Position numbers and translations under genes: made by a program. Positions 36,560 through 45,198 of a stretch of DNA of 64,000 nucleotides are shown here, piece by piece. A model generated the notes under the pieces. The model was given only the letters and a program-made list of their open reading frames with translations, did no database searches and was not told the origin of the DNA. The stretch's first letter is position 1, and each line of letters starts with the position of its first letter. The stretch comes from Deinococcus apachensis DSM 19763. Lineage in GTDB: Bacteria; Deinococcota; Deinococci; Deinococcales; Deinococcaceae. The stretch is from assembly GCF_000381345.1 (NCBI RefSeq), contig NZ_KB906400.1, forward strand, positions 124,001 through 188,000, in the 5' to 3' direction.

Positions 36560-37840
36560 TCAGGCGGTGGACGCGCCCATCCTGACGACGTGGCGCAGCA
36601 CGAGTTCCGCGTACAGACTGTTCGCCCAGCCGAACCAGGGGCGGGTAAAGGTTGCCGGGTCGTCCGGGTCGAAGGACTCGTGCATCAGGCCCGTCCCGGC
36701 GGTGGTGTCCGTCAGCGTCCGCACGAGGCTGGACCGCTCGTCCGGGTCCGTCGCGGTCAACCCCTGGATGGCGAGCGCGATGGGCCAGACGTAGCCGGGG
36801 GGTGTGTGGGGGCTGCCCACCCCGCTCGCCTGCGTGCCTGAGAAGAAGGACGGGTTGGCCGGACTCAGCACGAAGCGGCGCGTGTTCCGGTAGGTGGGAT
36901 CGTGGGCGGGGCGGTAGCCCAGGTAGGGAATCGAGAGCAGGCTGGGCACGTTCGCGTCGTCCATGAGCAGGTGACGGCCCAGCCCGTCCGTCTCGTAGGC
37001 GTACATCCGCCCGAACTCGGGGTGGTTCAGCGCGCCAAACCGCTCGATCCCCGCCTCGATGTCGTCGCGCAGGGCAAAGGCCTCGCGCTCCATCCCCGTG
37101 TCCCCCCAGACTTCCCCCGCCATCTCCCCGAGGTGGGCGAGTTCCACGCAGGCCATCATGTTGCCGGGCACGTTGTAGTTGTAGGTGCAGGCGTCGTCGC
37201 TGGGGCGAAACGCTGACCAGACCATGCCGGTGTACCCGACCGGGTTGCCCTCTCCCCCGTTCGGCAGGTTGTCGGTGGGCAGCACCGGGTTGGGGCGATG
37301 GAAGCGGTAGGGGCTGCACTCGGTGTGGTGCTGCTCGCAGCGCAGGGTGTCCAGGATGGTCCTTGCGGCCTCCCGGAATTCGCCGTGCAGGGGCGCCGTG
37401 TCCCCCGTCGCCTGCCAGTAGCGGTGGGCGAGGCGAAGGGGGTAACACAGCGAGTCGATCTCGAACTTGCGCTCCCAGACCAGGAGATGAGCGGGCGGCT
37501 CGTCGGCGTGGCCGGGGCCGCGCGGCTCGGCGTTGAAGGCGTTGGCGTAGGGGTCGAGCAGGAGGCAGCGGGCCTGTCTCCGGATCAGCCCGGCGAGCAT
37601 CGCGCGCAGCTCGGGGTCGTGGGCGGCCAATTCCACGTAGGGCCAGACCTGGGCCGCGCTGTCGCGCAGCCACATAGCGGGGATATCGCCGGTGATCACG
37701 AAGGTCGTGCCGTCCGGCCGCCGCGTTACCGTCGTCTCCAGGGTGTTGGGCAGGCAGCCCGCGAAGACCCGCGCCACGTCGGGCTGATCGGGTAGCAGGC
37801 GCCGAACCTCCCGGACGAGACCTTCGAGAGCCCCCCTCAC
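36560..37840 (-). CDS. GH125 exo-alpha-1,6-mannosidase
   Basis: A 426-aa inverting glycosidase, formerly DUF1237. The family signature TGDIPAMWLRDSAAQVWPY is near residue 50, followed by NAFNAEP, KFEIDSLCYPLRLA and MVWSAFRPSDDACTYNYNVP; the (alpha/alpha)6 barrel catalytic acids lie in these regions. No signal peptide. GH125 removes alpha-1,6-linked mannose from N-glycans and yeast mannan backbones. It is last in the mannan operon, GTG start overlapping the permease stop by 4 bp. Confidence 0.9.
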   Translation of the reverse strand: MRGALEGLVREVRRLLPDQPDVARVFAGCLPNTLETTVTRRPDGTTFVITGDIPAMWLRDSAAQVWPYVELAAHDPELRAMLAGLIRRQARCLLLDPYANAFNAEPRGPGHADEPPAHLLVWERKFEIDSLCYPLRLAHRYWQATGDTAPLHGEFREAARTILDTLRCEQHHTECSPYRFHRPNPVLPTDNLPNGGEGNPVGYTGMVWSAFRPSDDACTYNYNVPGNMMACVELAHLGEMAGEVWGDTGMEREAFALRDDIEAGIERFGALNHPEFGRMYAYETDGLGRHLLMDDANVPSLLSIPYLGYRPAHDPTYRNTRRFVLSPANPSFFSGTQASGVGSPHTPPGYVWPIALAIQGLTATDPDERSSLVRTLTDTTAGTGLMHESFDPDDPATFTRPWFGWANSLYAELVLRHVVRMGASTA

Positions 37841-38721
37841 TTCGTCCCCGTGAAGGCGATGGACTGGGTGAAGTACCGCTGCGCGAAGACAAAGACGAGC
37901 AGCACCGGCAGCGACACGACGACCGAGGCGGCCATGAGGGGGCCGTAGTCGGTGTTGTGGTTGAAGCTGAAGGACTGGAGCCCCATCTGAACGGTCGCCA
38001 TATTCGGATCATTGAACACGATCAGCGGCCACAGGAAGAGGTTCCAGCCCGCCTGGAAGGTGAAGATGCCCAGCGTCGCCAGCGCGGGGCGGCACAGCGG
38101 CAGGTAGATGCGCCAGAAGATCAGGAACTCGGAAGCGCCGTCCACCCGCGCCGCGTCCACCAAGTCGTCGGGCAGGGTGCGGAAGAACTGCCGCATGAAG
38201 AACACCGCGAAGGCGCCCGCCGCCCCCGGCAGGATCACCGCCCAGTAGGAGTTCAGCAGGCCGTAGCCTCCCCGTCCCATCAGGTCGTTGCCCCCCGCCA
38301 GCGGGAAGGTCCGCAGGATGATGAAGGTGGGGATCAGCGTGATGATGCCCGGCACGAGCAGCGAGGCGAGCTTCATGCGGAACAGCGCCTCGCGCCCCGG
38401 AAAACGCAGCCGGGCGAAGGCGTACCCCGCCAGCGACCCCAGGAAGAGGTTGGCGAGCACGCCCAGCGTCGCCATCACGAACGAGTTGTAGAAATACCGG
38501 CTGAAGGGCACCGTCGTGAACGCCTTGACGTAATGCTCGAAGGTGATCGTCTGCGGCCACCACTGGATCGGGTCGCGGAAGATGTCCGCGTTGGGCTTGA
38601 GGGACGTGACGAGCATCCAGTAGAAGGGCAGCGCCATCACGACCGCGACGAGGATGAGCATCCCGTAGAACAGCACGTCGCTCAACACGCCGAGGGGCCT
38701 GACCCGTTTTCGCACCACCAT
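37837..38721 (-). CDS. Sugar ABC permease (MalG type)
   Basis: A 294-aa six-helix permease. The EAA loop reads DLVDAARVDGASEFLIFWRIYLPL and the end FAQRYFTQSIAFTGTK is the standard MalG-type C-terminus. ATG 38721 shares one base with the stop of the partner permease (TGATG), so translation is coupled. It presumably imports mannose oligomers with the binding protein at 43.4-44.6 kb; no ATPase gene is present in the locus. Confidence 0.9.
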   Translation of the reverse strand: MVVRKRVRPLGVLSDVLFYGMLILVAVVMALPFYWMLVTSLKPNADIFRDPIQWWPQTITFEHYVKAFTTVPFSRYFYNSFVMATLGVLANLFLGSLAGYAFARLRFPGREALFRMKLASLLVPGIITLIPTFIILRTFPLAGGNDLMGRGGYGLLNSYWAVILPGAAGAFAVFFMRQFFRTLPDDLVDAARVDGASEFLIFWRIYLPLCRPALATLGIFTFQAGWNLFLWPLIVFNDPNMATVQMGLQSFSFNHNTDYGPLMAASVVVSLPVLLVFVFAQRYFTQSIAFTGTK

Positions 38722-39653
38722 CACGTCACCCCCGAATCGCGGTTGAGCCGCAGGTTGAGCAGGCTGATGACCAGAATGGCGAGGGCGAGCACGAAGGCCT
38801 GCGCCGAGGCGTACCCCATCTGAAGCTGGGTAAAGCCGTTCTGGTAAATCTGGTACACGGCGGTCGTGGTCGCGTAGCCGGGGCCGCCCTGGGTCATCAC
38901 ATATGCCTGGTCGAACAGTTGGAAGGCGCCGATCAGCGTCATGAACGTCACGAAGAAGGTCGTGGCGCGCAGGGTGGGCACGGTGATATAGCGGAACTGC
39001 TGCCAGGGGGTCGCGCCGTCCAGGGCCGCCGCCTCGTAGAGGTACTTCGGCACGCCCGCGAGCCCGGCGAGGTAGATGATGATGTTGCCCCCCAGCCCCT
39101 GCCACAGGGTCACGAAGACGATGGCGTACATCGCCGTGTCCGAGTTGGCGAGCCAGGCGGGACCCTGGATGCCGAACACGCCGAGCGCTTGATTCACCAC
39201 CCCGTAGTCGCGCTGGAGCATCCACGACCACACCGTCGCGCCCGCGACGCTCGACGTGACGGCGGGCAGGTAGAAGAGGGTGCGGAAAAAGACCATGCCC
39301 GGCTTGCGGCGGTTCAGCGCCAGCGCGAGCCCGAGCGAGATCGCAATCATGCTCGGCACGTACAGCAGCGCGTAGAAGCCGACGTTGCGGACCCCCAGCC
39401 AGAACAGGTTGTCGGTCAGGAGCCGCTGGTAGTTGCTCAAACCCACCCAGCGCACCGGGGTGAGGATGTCATAGCGCGAGAAGCTCAGCACGAACGCGAA
39501 CAGCACGGGCGCGACCGTGAAGATCAGGAAGAGCAGCATGGCGGGCGAGATGAAGAGCGCGGCGGCGCGGGCCTCGGCGCGCAGCAGGCGGGACCTGCGG
39601 CGTGCGGACCGGGGCTGGCCGGTGACTGGTGTGGTCGTCTCTTGCAGCGTCAC
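38721..39653 (-). CDS. Sugar ABC permease (MalF type)
   Basis: A 310-aa permease, about six helices, starting after a basic N-terminus (RSARRRSRLLRAEARAA). Its EAA loop is YLYEAAALDGATPWQQFRYI, with a third Ala in place of the usual Arg/Lys. ATG start overlaps the regulator gene's stop by 4 bp. Confidence 0.9.
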   Translation of the reverse strand: MTLQETTTPVTGQPRSARRRSRLLRAEARAAALFISPAMLLFLIFTVAPVLFAFVLSFSRYDILTPVRWVGLSNYQRLLTDNLFWLGVRNVGFYALLYVPSMIAISLGLALALNRRKPGMVFFRTLFYLPAVTSSVAGATVWSWMLQRDYGVVNQALGVFGIQGPAWLANSDTAMYAIVFVTLWQGLGGNIIIYLAGLAGVPKYLYEAAALDGATPWQQFRYITVPTLRATTFFVTFMTLIGAFQLFDQAYVMTQGGPGYATTTAVYQIYQNGFTQLQMGYASAQAFVLALAILVISLLNLRLNRDSGVT

Positions 39654-40807
39654 GGGGACGGCTCCTTCCTGTGGGGGGGCGGCGCGGTCGAGCGGCCCGG
39701 CACGATCTCGAACGCCACGGGATTGCGCAGCGGGACCTCCTGCCCCTCCAGCCGCGTCACGGCGAGGTCCACCGCCCGGCGCCCCATCGCCTCCTGGTCC
39801 TGACGGACGTGGGTGAAGAGCGCGTCCCCCAGCGGATCGGTCGGCGAGTCAAAACAGGCGACGCTGACCTCCTCGGGGACGCGGCGACCGAGCGCCCGCA
39901 GCGTGTGCGTCACTGCGAGCGCCAGGGTGTACTCCGCCACCAGGAACGCCGTCACGCCCGAGGCCGCCGCGATAAAGGCCTCCAGCCGGGCCACGTCGAT
40001 CCGCACGTTCTCGGGGCGCAGGTGCAGGGGCAGGCTGCTCTCCAGCGCGTGCAGGGCGAGTTCGGGCCGCACGGGAAGCCCGGCCGCCTCCAGCGCCGAG
40101 CGGTAGCCCGCAAAGCGGTCCTCCAGTGAGGAGGTGTTCTCGATGGGCGGGGAGACGAAGGCGATCTCCCGGTGCCCGAGGTCGAGCAGGAAGCGGGTCA
40201 GGGCCGCCGCCGCGCTCACGTTGTCGGTCGCCACGCTGGGCGCCGGGATGCCGCGCAGGTAGCGGTCCACGAGGACGATGGGAAAGCCGCCCAGCACGGC
40301 CTGGAGCAGCACCGGGTTGTAGTGCTCGCCGTGGACGGGAAAGACGATCAGGGCCTGCGCGCCCGCCCGCATCAGGGCCGTGACCCCGGCCTCCTCCGCC
40401 CCGCGCTCGCCGTACGTCCGGCGCAGGAGCAGGCTGTGCCCGCGCGAGGTGCAGGCCGCCTCCACCCCGCGCACGAGGTCGAGGCCGTACGCCTCGGCAA
40501 AGTCGGGGAGCAGCAGCCCGAGGGTGGACGCCCCGACCACGCTGCCCGGCCCCGCGAGGCCTAGGTCGGCCCGCACCCGGTCGAGGTCGGGCAGGGTCGC
40601 GCTGACGAAGGTGCCCCGGCCGCGAGAGCGCTCCACGATCCCCGCCCGGGCGAGCAGGTCGAGCGCCCGCCGGGTCGTGATGCGGCTCACCGAGAAACGG
40701 CGCGCGAGTTCGAGTTCGCCCGGCACGCGGCTGCCCGCGCGCAGTTGCCCCCGCCGCACGTCCTCCAGCAACTCGGCCATCACGTTGGCGTAGAGCAGGC
40801 CCGTCAT
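39650..40807 (-). CDS. GntR-HTH/LacI-core regulator (AraR-like)
   Basis: A 385-aa transcription factor with a GntR winged helix at the N-terminus (LRAGSRVPGELELARRF then SVSRITTRRALDLLARAGIVE) and a LacI-type sugar-binding core (TLGLLLPDFAEAYGLDLVRG onward, ending with VSVACFDSPTDPLG). This pairing is that of B. subtilis AraR. It lies inside the mannan operon, between the GH76 gene (9 bp away) and the permeases, so it is co-transcribed with its likely targets. The palindrome at 44784-44793 before the operon is a candidate operator. Confidence 0.88.
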   Translation of the reverse strand: MTGLLYANVMAELLEDVRRGQLRAGSRVPGELELARRFSVSRITTRRALDLLARAGIVERSRGRGTFVSATLPDLDRVRADLGLAGPGSVVGASTLGLLLPDFAEAYGLDLVRGVEAACTSRGHSLLLRRTYGERGAEEAGVTALMRAGAQALIVFPVHGEHYNPVLLQAVLGGFPIVLVDRYLRGIPAPSVATDNVSAAAALTRFLLDLGHREIAFVSPPIENTSSLEDRFAGYRSALEAAGLPVRPELALHALESSLPLHLRPENVRIDVARLEAFIAAASGVTAFLVAEYTLALAVTHTLRALGRRVPEEVSVACFDSPTDPLGDALFTHVRQDQEAMGRRAVDLAVTRLEGQEVPLRNPVAFEIVPGRSTAPPPHRKEPSP

Positions 40808-40815
40808 GCTCCACC

Positions 40816-41856
40816 CTACGCCCTGACCCGCGAAGCCGCTCGCTCGACCGCCGCCGCACTTTCGAGCAGCATCACGCCGCTGAGCGCCGCGCTGAGGTCC
40901 AGGGGCAGGGTGGGCTCAGCGGTCCAGTTCGGGCCGTTCAGGTGGTAGGCGGGTGAGAGGTGCCGAGCCGCGACGGCTGCGTTCTCCGACAGGAACGCCT
41001 CTAGTTCCGCCACACTCCCCGCGTCCTCCCGGGCAAGCAGGCCGAGGTAGCGGACGAGGATGCCCTTGAACAGGCCACCGTCACCTTCACCCTCAGCCAG
41101 GAGGACTGGGCCGTACCGCTTCATCGCCGCCACCGCTGTCCGCCGCGCGAGGTCGAGCGCCGCGCCGTCCCCGGTCGCCCGCCACACCGCCACCCCCGCC
41201 CCGATCACCGTCCCCTCGTTGTACGTGAAGGCCCAGTCGCGGTCGATGCGGCCCGGCTCCTCGCGGCCCACGCCGTCCCAGACCTCCCCCGTCGCCGGGT
41301 CGATGAGGTGTGCCTGGAGCCAGTGCAGAACCTCGAGGGCGAAGTCGAGATGCTCCTTCTCGCCGGTCTGCTCGTACAGCCGCGCCCCAAGGATCACGGC
41401 GGGCGCGTTGGCGGGCGTGTTCTTGTAGTCGAGCTGCGTCTTGCGCCAGGCGACGCCGCCGCCCTCGTGCCCGTTCCAGCCCCCCCGGATGTCCTCCCAG
41501 AGGGAGAGGCTGTCGTCGAGAAAGCGCGGGTCAGAGGTCGCCCGGTGCAGCCGCAGCAACGCGAGCGCCATCCACAGCATGTCGTCGTAATAGTCGTTGT
41601 GGAGGCTGCCGTGGTTCCCTCGCCGCACCCCCTCGACCAACTCGGCGGCCCGGGTGAGGTGTGCCCCGTCTCCTTCCCGCACGTAAGCATCCACCAGCGT
41701 GTCGAGCGCGTGCGCCTGCCACCAGTAGTGAAAGGGGTCCTCGGGCCGCACGAGTCGGGGCGGCAGGCAGACCCGGTAGAGTCTGGCTTCCCCGTCCCAG
41801 AAGTGGGTGTTCAGCGCAGCCTGCGCCTCTCCAGCGAGGTCCGTCCAGCCCCTCAC
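40816..41856 (-). CDS. GH76-like alpha-1,6-mannanase, cytoplasmic
   Basis: A 346-aa (alpha/alpha)6-barrel protein without signal peptide. The GH76 catalytic pair is seen as NDYYDDMLW (Asp91, Asp92). FHYWWQAHALDTLVDAY and KNTPANAPAVILGARLY also fit the family. It is coupled to the secreted GH76 gene by a GTGA overlap. The pair suggests one enzyme outside and one inside the cell acting on alpha-1,6-mannan chains. An acylglucosamine-epimerase-like fold is the alternative but lacks the DD pair. Confidence 0.82.
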   Translation of the reverse strand: MRGWTDLAGEAQAALNTHFWDGEARLYRVCLPPRLVRPEDPFHYWWQAHALDTLVDAYVREGDGAHLTRAAELVEGVRRGNHGSLHNDYYDDMLWMALALLRLHRATSDPRFLDDSLSLWEDIRGGWNGHEGGGVAWRKTQLDYKNTPANAPAVILGARLYEQTGEKEHLDFALEVLHWLQAHLIDPATGEVWDGVGREEPGRIDRDWAFTYNEGTVIGAGVAVWRATGDGAALDLARRTAVAAMKRYGPVLLAEGEGDGGLFKGILVRYLGLLAREDAGSVAELEAFLSENAAVAARHLSPAYHLNGPNWTAEPTLPLDLSAALSGVMLLESAAAVERAASRVRA

Positions 41857-43337
41857 GGCGTGGCCTCCAGCGTCAGCGAGTCGAGGTTGAGCCAGCCGTA
41901 GCCCTCCGGCCCGAAGAGGACCGTGAGCCGCGACGGCCCCTGCGGCAGGGCGACAGTCGTCTTCACGGTGCCCCAGGTGTTCCAGTCCGGCGTGGACGCG
42001 AAGTTGACGAGTCTACCCGCGCCATTCAGGACGAGTTGCCGCGAGGCGTTCCCGCCGCCCGCCCCGTACCGCAGCGTCACCCGGTAGGTGCCCGCCCGCG
42101 GAGCGTTCACGTCGAAGGCCACCCCCTGACCGAACGAGCGGAAGTTGTTGATGTACCCGCGTCCCGAATAACCGGGCGCCCGGCTCGCCGCGTCCACCCC
42201 GAGTTTCTGCGCGTTCTCGGCCTCGTAGCGCCCGTCCCTCCAGGGGATGCGGGCAGGTTGGGCGCCTGCATTCAAGACCGCGGCCACGGCGGACCCGGCG
42301 GTGAGGCTCTGGATGGGATCGTTGAAAGGAACGGCGTCCCACGCGGTCCCGACGAGCCCATCCGCCCGCCGCGCGTTCCAGGTGCTTGCCCCCTGGTCCC
42401 TGAGCGCTGCGAGGTACACTTCACCGCCCGGCTCCTTCGACAGACGTTTCAGCGCGCGGACGGTCACGCCCTTGAATCCCCCGCCGTCGTTCGCCCCCTC
42501 GTCGAGGAGGACGCCGTTCTGGGTGAGGTTCCGCAGCGCCCAGTCCATCGCCGTCTTCGCGTCCGTCAGATAGGCGTCGTCCCCCGTCGCGTCACGCAGC
42601 GCCAGGGCGGCCAGGACGAAGTTGCCGAAGTTGTACGTGAAGTCCCAGGTCGTGACCGTGCCGTTCCCCTCGCCTGAGACGTGGTCGTACACGCGCGGGC
42701 CGTCTACCAGCCGGGCCTTCACCCAGGCGTAGGCTTCCTTCGCGCGGTCGAGGTACTTCGCGTCGCCGGTCGCCTGGTACAGCCGCACACTCGTGTTCAC
42801 ATACGGCGCGTTCGTGGCGACGTTCTTCTGGTCCCGCACAGAGCGGCGCCACCACAGGCCGCCGCCGTAGCGGTCGTCCCAGTCCTCCCAGATGCGGTCG
42901 GCGAGTTCGCCGGAGGTGTCGAGGTAACGCCGCTCACCGGTCAGGTTGTAGGCGCGGATCGCTCCCTGCGCCCACCACCCCAGGTCGTCGTTGTAATCGT
43001 TGGGAAAGGCCGGATACTCGCTGGTAAAGCCGTCCCACACGTCGCCGATCATGGTCTTGTAGGCGGCGTCCCCGGTCGCCTCGTAGGCGTCCATCACGAG
43101 GTCGAACAGCTGCGCCTCCCACCAGAAGTCGGAGTACAGGCCGCCGACCGGCCCAATGCCGTGTTCCGGGTGGGTCTTGCGGTCGGAATAGGTGTAGAAG
43201 TACCCCCGCTCCGGGTCCCAGTAGGCGCGGACGAACGCCTGCATCATGGCGCGCGGGTCGGAGGGGGTGGGGGGAGCGGCGTGGGCCGCCCCGAGGGTCA
43301 GGGCGGCCAGCAGGAGGAGGAGGGGGGGTCTGGGCAT
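41853..43337 (-). CDS. Secreted GH76 alpha-1,6-mannanase with C-terminal CBM
   Basis: A 494-aa protein with a Sec signal peptide (LLLLLAALTLGAAHA, cleaved near residue 20). Catalytic domain about 25-360: FWWEAQLFDLVMDAY then NDYNDDLGWW with the acids Asp117 and Asp118. Residues about 370-494 form a beta-sandwich carbohydrate-binding module of the CBM6/35 type (YEAENAQKLG start, GYINNFRSFGQGVAFDV, WLNLDSLTL end). It would cut the alpha-1,6-mannan backbone outside the inner membrane. A GC-rich hairpin precedes it. Confidence 0.87.
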   Translation of the reverse strand: MPRPPLLLLLAALTLGAAHAAPPTPSDPRAMMQAFVRAYWDPERGYFYTYSDRKTHPEHGIGPVGGLYSDFWWEAQLFDLVMDAYEATGDAAYKTMIGDVWDGFTSEYPAFPNDYNDDLGWWAQGAIRAYNLTGERRYLDTSGELADRIWEDWDDRYGGGLWWRRSVRDQKNVATNAPYVNTSVRLYQATGDAKYLDRAKEAYAWVKARLVDGPRVYDHVSGEGNGTVTTWDFTYNFGNFVLAALALRDATGDDAYLTDAKTAMDWALRNLTQNGVLLDEGANDGGGFKGVTVRALKRLSKEPGGEVYLAALRDQGASTWNARRADGLVGTAWDAVPFNDPIQSLTAGSAVAAVLNAGAQPARIPWRDGRYEAENAQKLGVDAASRAPGYSGRGYINNFRSFGQGVAFDVNAPRAGTYRVTLRYGAGGGNASRQLVLNGAGRLVNFASTPDWNTWGTVKTTVALPQGPSRLTVLFGPEGYGWLNLDSLTLEATP

Positions 43338-43350
43338 GGACGCTCCGGGA

Positions 43351-43381
43351 GGCGGGGCCGCGCATTCCGGCAGGCCCCGCC
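43351..43381 (-). terminator. Hairpin after binding-protein gene
   Basis: Perfect 9-bp stem GGCGGGGCC (43351-43359) with GGCCCCGCC (43373-43381), between the binding-protein stop and the GH76 start. No T-run. Same position relative to a binding-protein gene as at 8.8 and 25.6 kb. Confidence 0.6.
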
Positions 43382-43388
43382 GCTTCCT

Positions 43389-44636
43389 TCAGGGGTTGGC
43401 GTTGTCGCGCAGAACGCGGTCGCCCGCCTCCTGGGCCTTGCTCAGGGTGGAGCGCGCGTCCTGCTTGCCCTCCAGGAAGAGTTGCAGGTTGGGCACGAGC
43501 GCGTTGCCCTCCATGGGCGGGTAGCCCGGCACCGTCGGGCGGATGCGCGCGAACTTCAGCGTGTCGGTCATCGGCTTCCAGAAGGGGTCTTTCTGGAAGT
43601 AGGGATCGTTCACGGCCTTCAGGTTCCCCGGGATATTGTTGCTCGTCTTGCCCCACAGCAGCGCGTTTTTGGGGTCGGCCAGCCACCACTTCACGAAGGT
43701 CCACGCCGCGTCCTTGTTGCGCGAGGCCTGCGGGATGGCGAGGCCGAAGCCGCCCATGACGGAGCCGCGCGCCCCGGTCGGCCCGGCGGGCGGCGGGACG
43801 ATGCCGAAGTCGAGGTCCTTGCCGTACTTGCGGTAGCCGTCGATGCTCCAGGGACCGGTGTAGATCATGGCCGCCTTGCCGGTCACGAAGGGGTCCTGCG
43901 CGTTCGCCTCGCCCTGGCCGAAGCCGAGTTCGTACACCTTGTTCTTGTTGATCATCCGGTCCCAGAAGCTCAGGACGCTCAGGCCCGCCGCGTTGTTGAA
44001 GTTCGTCTTCGTCCCGTCCGCCGTCAACATGGACCCGCCCGCCTGCTGGAGGTACATGTTGAACAGGCCCGGGTCGTTCATCAGGAAGCCGGAGCGCACC
44101 AGCTTGCCGTTCGCGTCGCGCTTCGTGAGCTTGATCGCCGCCTGTTCGAGCTGCGCCCAGGTGCGCGGGGGCTGGAGGCCCGCCTCCGCGAAGAGTTTCT
44201 TGTTGTAGAAGATGGCGCGGGCATCCACCGTGAGCGGCAGGCCGTAGATCTTGCCCCCGTACGAGAGTTCCTTGACCGCCTCGGGGTAGAAGTCGCGGAT
44301 GTTGACCCGGTCGCGCGTGAGGTAGTCGTTGATGGGCGCCAGCACGTTCTTCGGAGCATAGAGCGCCGTGCGGAAGCGGTCCCAGACGATCACGTCGGGC
44401 ACCTGGCCGCTGGTCGCGGCGGTCAGGAACTTCGTGATGATGTCCTGCTGGGGCACGTAGCGCACGCGCACCGCCTTTTGCGAGGCGTTGAAGGCGTTCA
44501 CCATCGTGTTGATCTGGCGTTCGCCGTCGCCCGTCCAGTCGCCCCAAAGGGTGATGGTGGTCTGCGCGGCGGCATCGGGCGCGAGCAGCACGGCGGTGGT
44601 CAGACCGAGGGTGAGCGTGCGGGAGCAAAACCTCAT
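43389..44636 (-). CDS. Sugar ABC substrate-binding protein (mannan locus)
   Basis: A 415-aa family 1 binding protein. The signal peptide (MRFCSRTLTLGLTTAVLLA) ends near DAAAQ, with no lipobox. TTITLWGDWTGDGERQINTM, PDVIVWDRFRTAL and MIYTGPWSIDGYRKYG are typical of sugar binders. ATG 44636 is preceded by GGAGG. First gene of the mannan operon, so the likely ligand is an alpha-mannose oligomer; this rests on context only. Confidence 0.9.
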   Translation of the reverse strand: MRFCSRTLTLGLTTAVLLAPDAAAQTTITLWGDWTGDGERQINTMVNAFNASQKAVRVRYVPQQDIITKFLTAATSGQVPDVIVWDRFRTALYAPKNVLAPINDYLTRDRVNIRDFYPEAVKELSYGGKIYGLPLTVDARAIFYNKKLFAEAGLQPPRTWAQLEQAAIKLTKRDANGKLVRSGFLMNDPGLFNMYLQQAGGSMLTADGTKTNFNNAAGLSVLSFWDRMINKNKVYELGFGQGEANAQDPFVTGKAAMIYTGPWSIDGYRKYGKDLDFGIVPPPAGPTGARGSVMGGFGLAIPQASRNKDAAWTFVKWWLADPKNALLWGKTSNNIPGNLKAVNDPYFQKDPFWKPMTDTLKFARIRPTVPGYPPMEGNALVPNLQLFLEGKQDARSTLSKAQEAGDRVLRDNANP

Positions 44637-44763
44637 AGGGGAACCTCCACAACGCGAGAAGGCGATAGGTGGCGGGCGGCGAGTCAGGCCATCACACCTC
44701 CGAGACGGGGCAGCGGAACACTTCTGGCACCGCTGCTCGGCTCTATGACTTATTGGTATTCGA

Positions 44764-44794
44764 AGTGTAATCTTCGCTCGATATGACATGTCAA
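44764..44794 (-). promoter_or_regulatory. Mannan operon promoter with palindromic operator
   Basis: Minus-strand TTGACA (44794-44789) with TACACT (44769-44764) 19 bp downstream, in an AT-rich stretch. The perfect palindrome TGACATGTCA (44784-44793) overlaps the -35. AraR-like regulators bind sites of this general form, so the regulator at 39.6-40.8 kb may act here. Confidence 0.55.
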
Positions 44795-44799
44795 TAAGA

Positions 44800-45198
44800 C
44801 AACCTGAGGCAGGGATGGATGCTGGAAGAGTGAATGAGCGAGGGTGCGGCTAGGTTCATTGCCCTCCAGGATTTCCCGGCACAGGGGCAGCACGGCCGTC
44901 CCCTCCCCTTAACGGGAGAGGGCCTGTGGTGTCCCCCACGCTGTTGTTGAAGACACTCCCCACGCAGGGATGAACCTGGCTGGCTATGGCTTCCGATGGA
45001 AACCTGGGCAGCAGGGCCCTGCCTCACGGGTCCAAGCCGGGTGGAGGCGAGCAGGAAACCAGGTGGGTTCCGAGCTGTGGACGGGCACGCAGCGGAATCC
45101 GTCTGACACATCCCATCCCCCACACGGAAGTTGGGAGAATATCCGGGGAGTCTCCGCGCGGCGGCCTTCAGGACAGACAGACCCTGTGAGGCCAGCGC
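44800..45198. other. Intergenic region without a supported gene
   Basis: Holds hairpin-type repeats (CTCCCCTTAACGGGAG around 44898) and a block near 45000-45030 containing CTGGGCAGCAGGGC, also found near 53334. No open frame with a credible start and composition was found. Confidence 0.5.
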
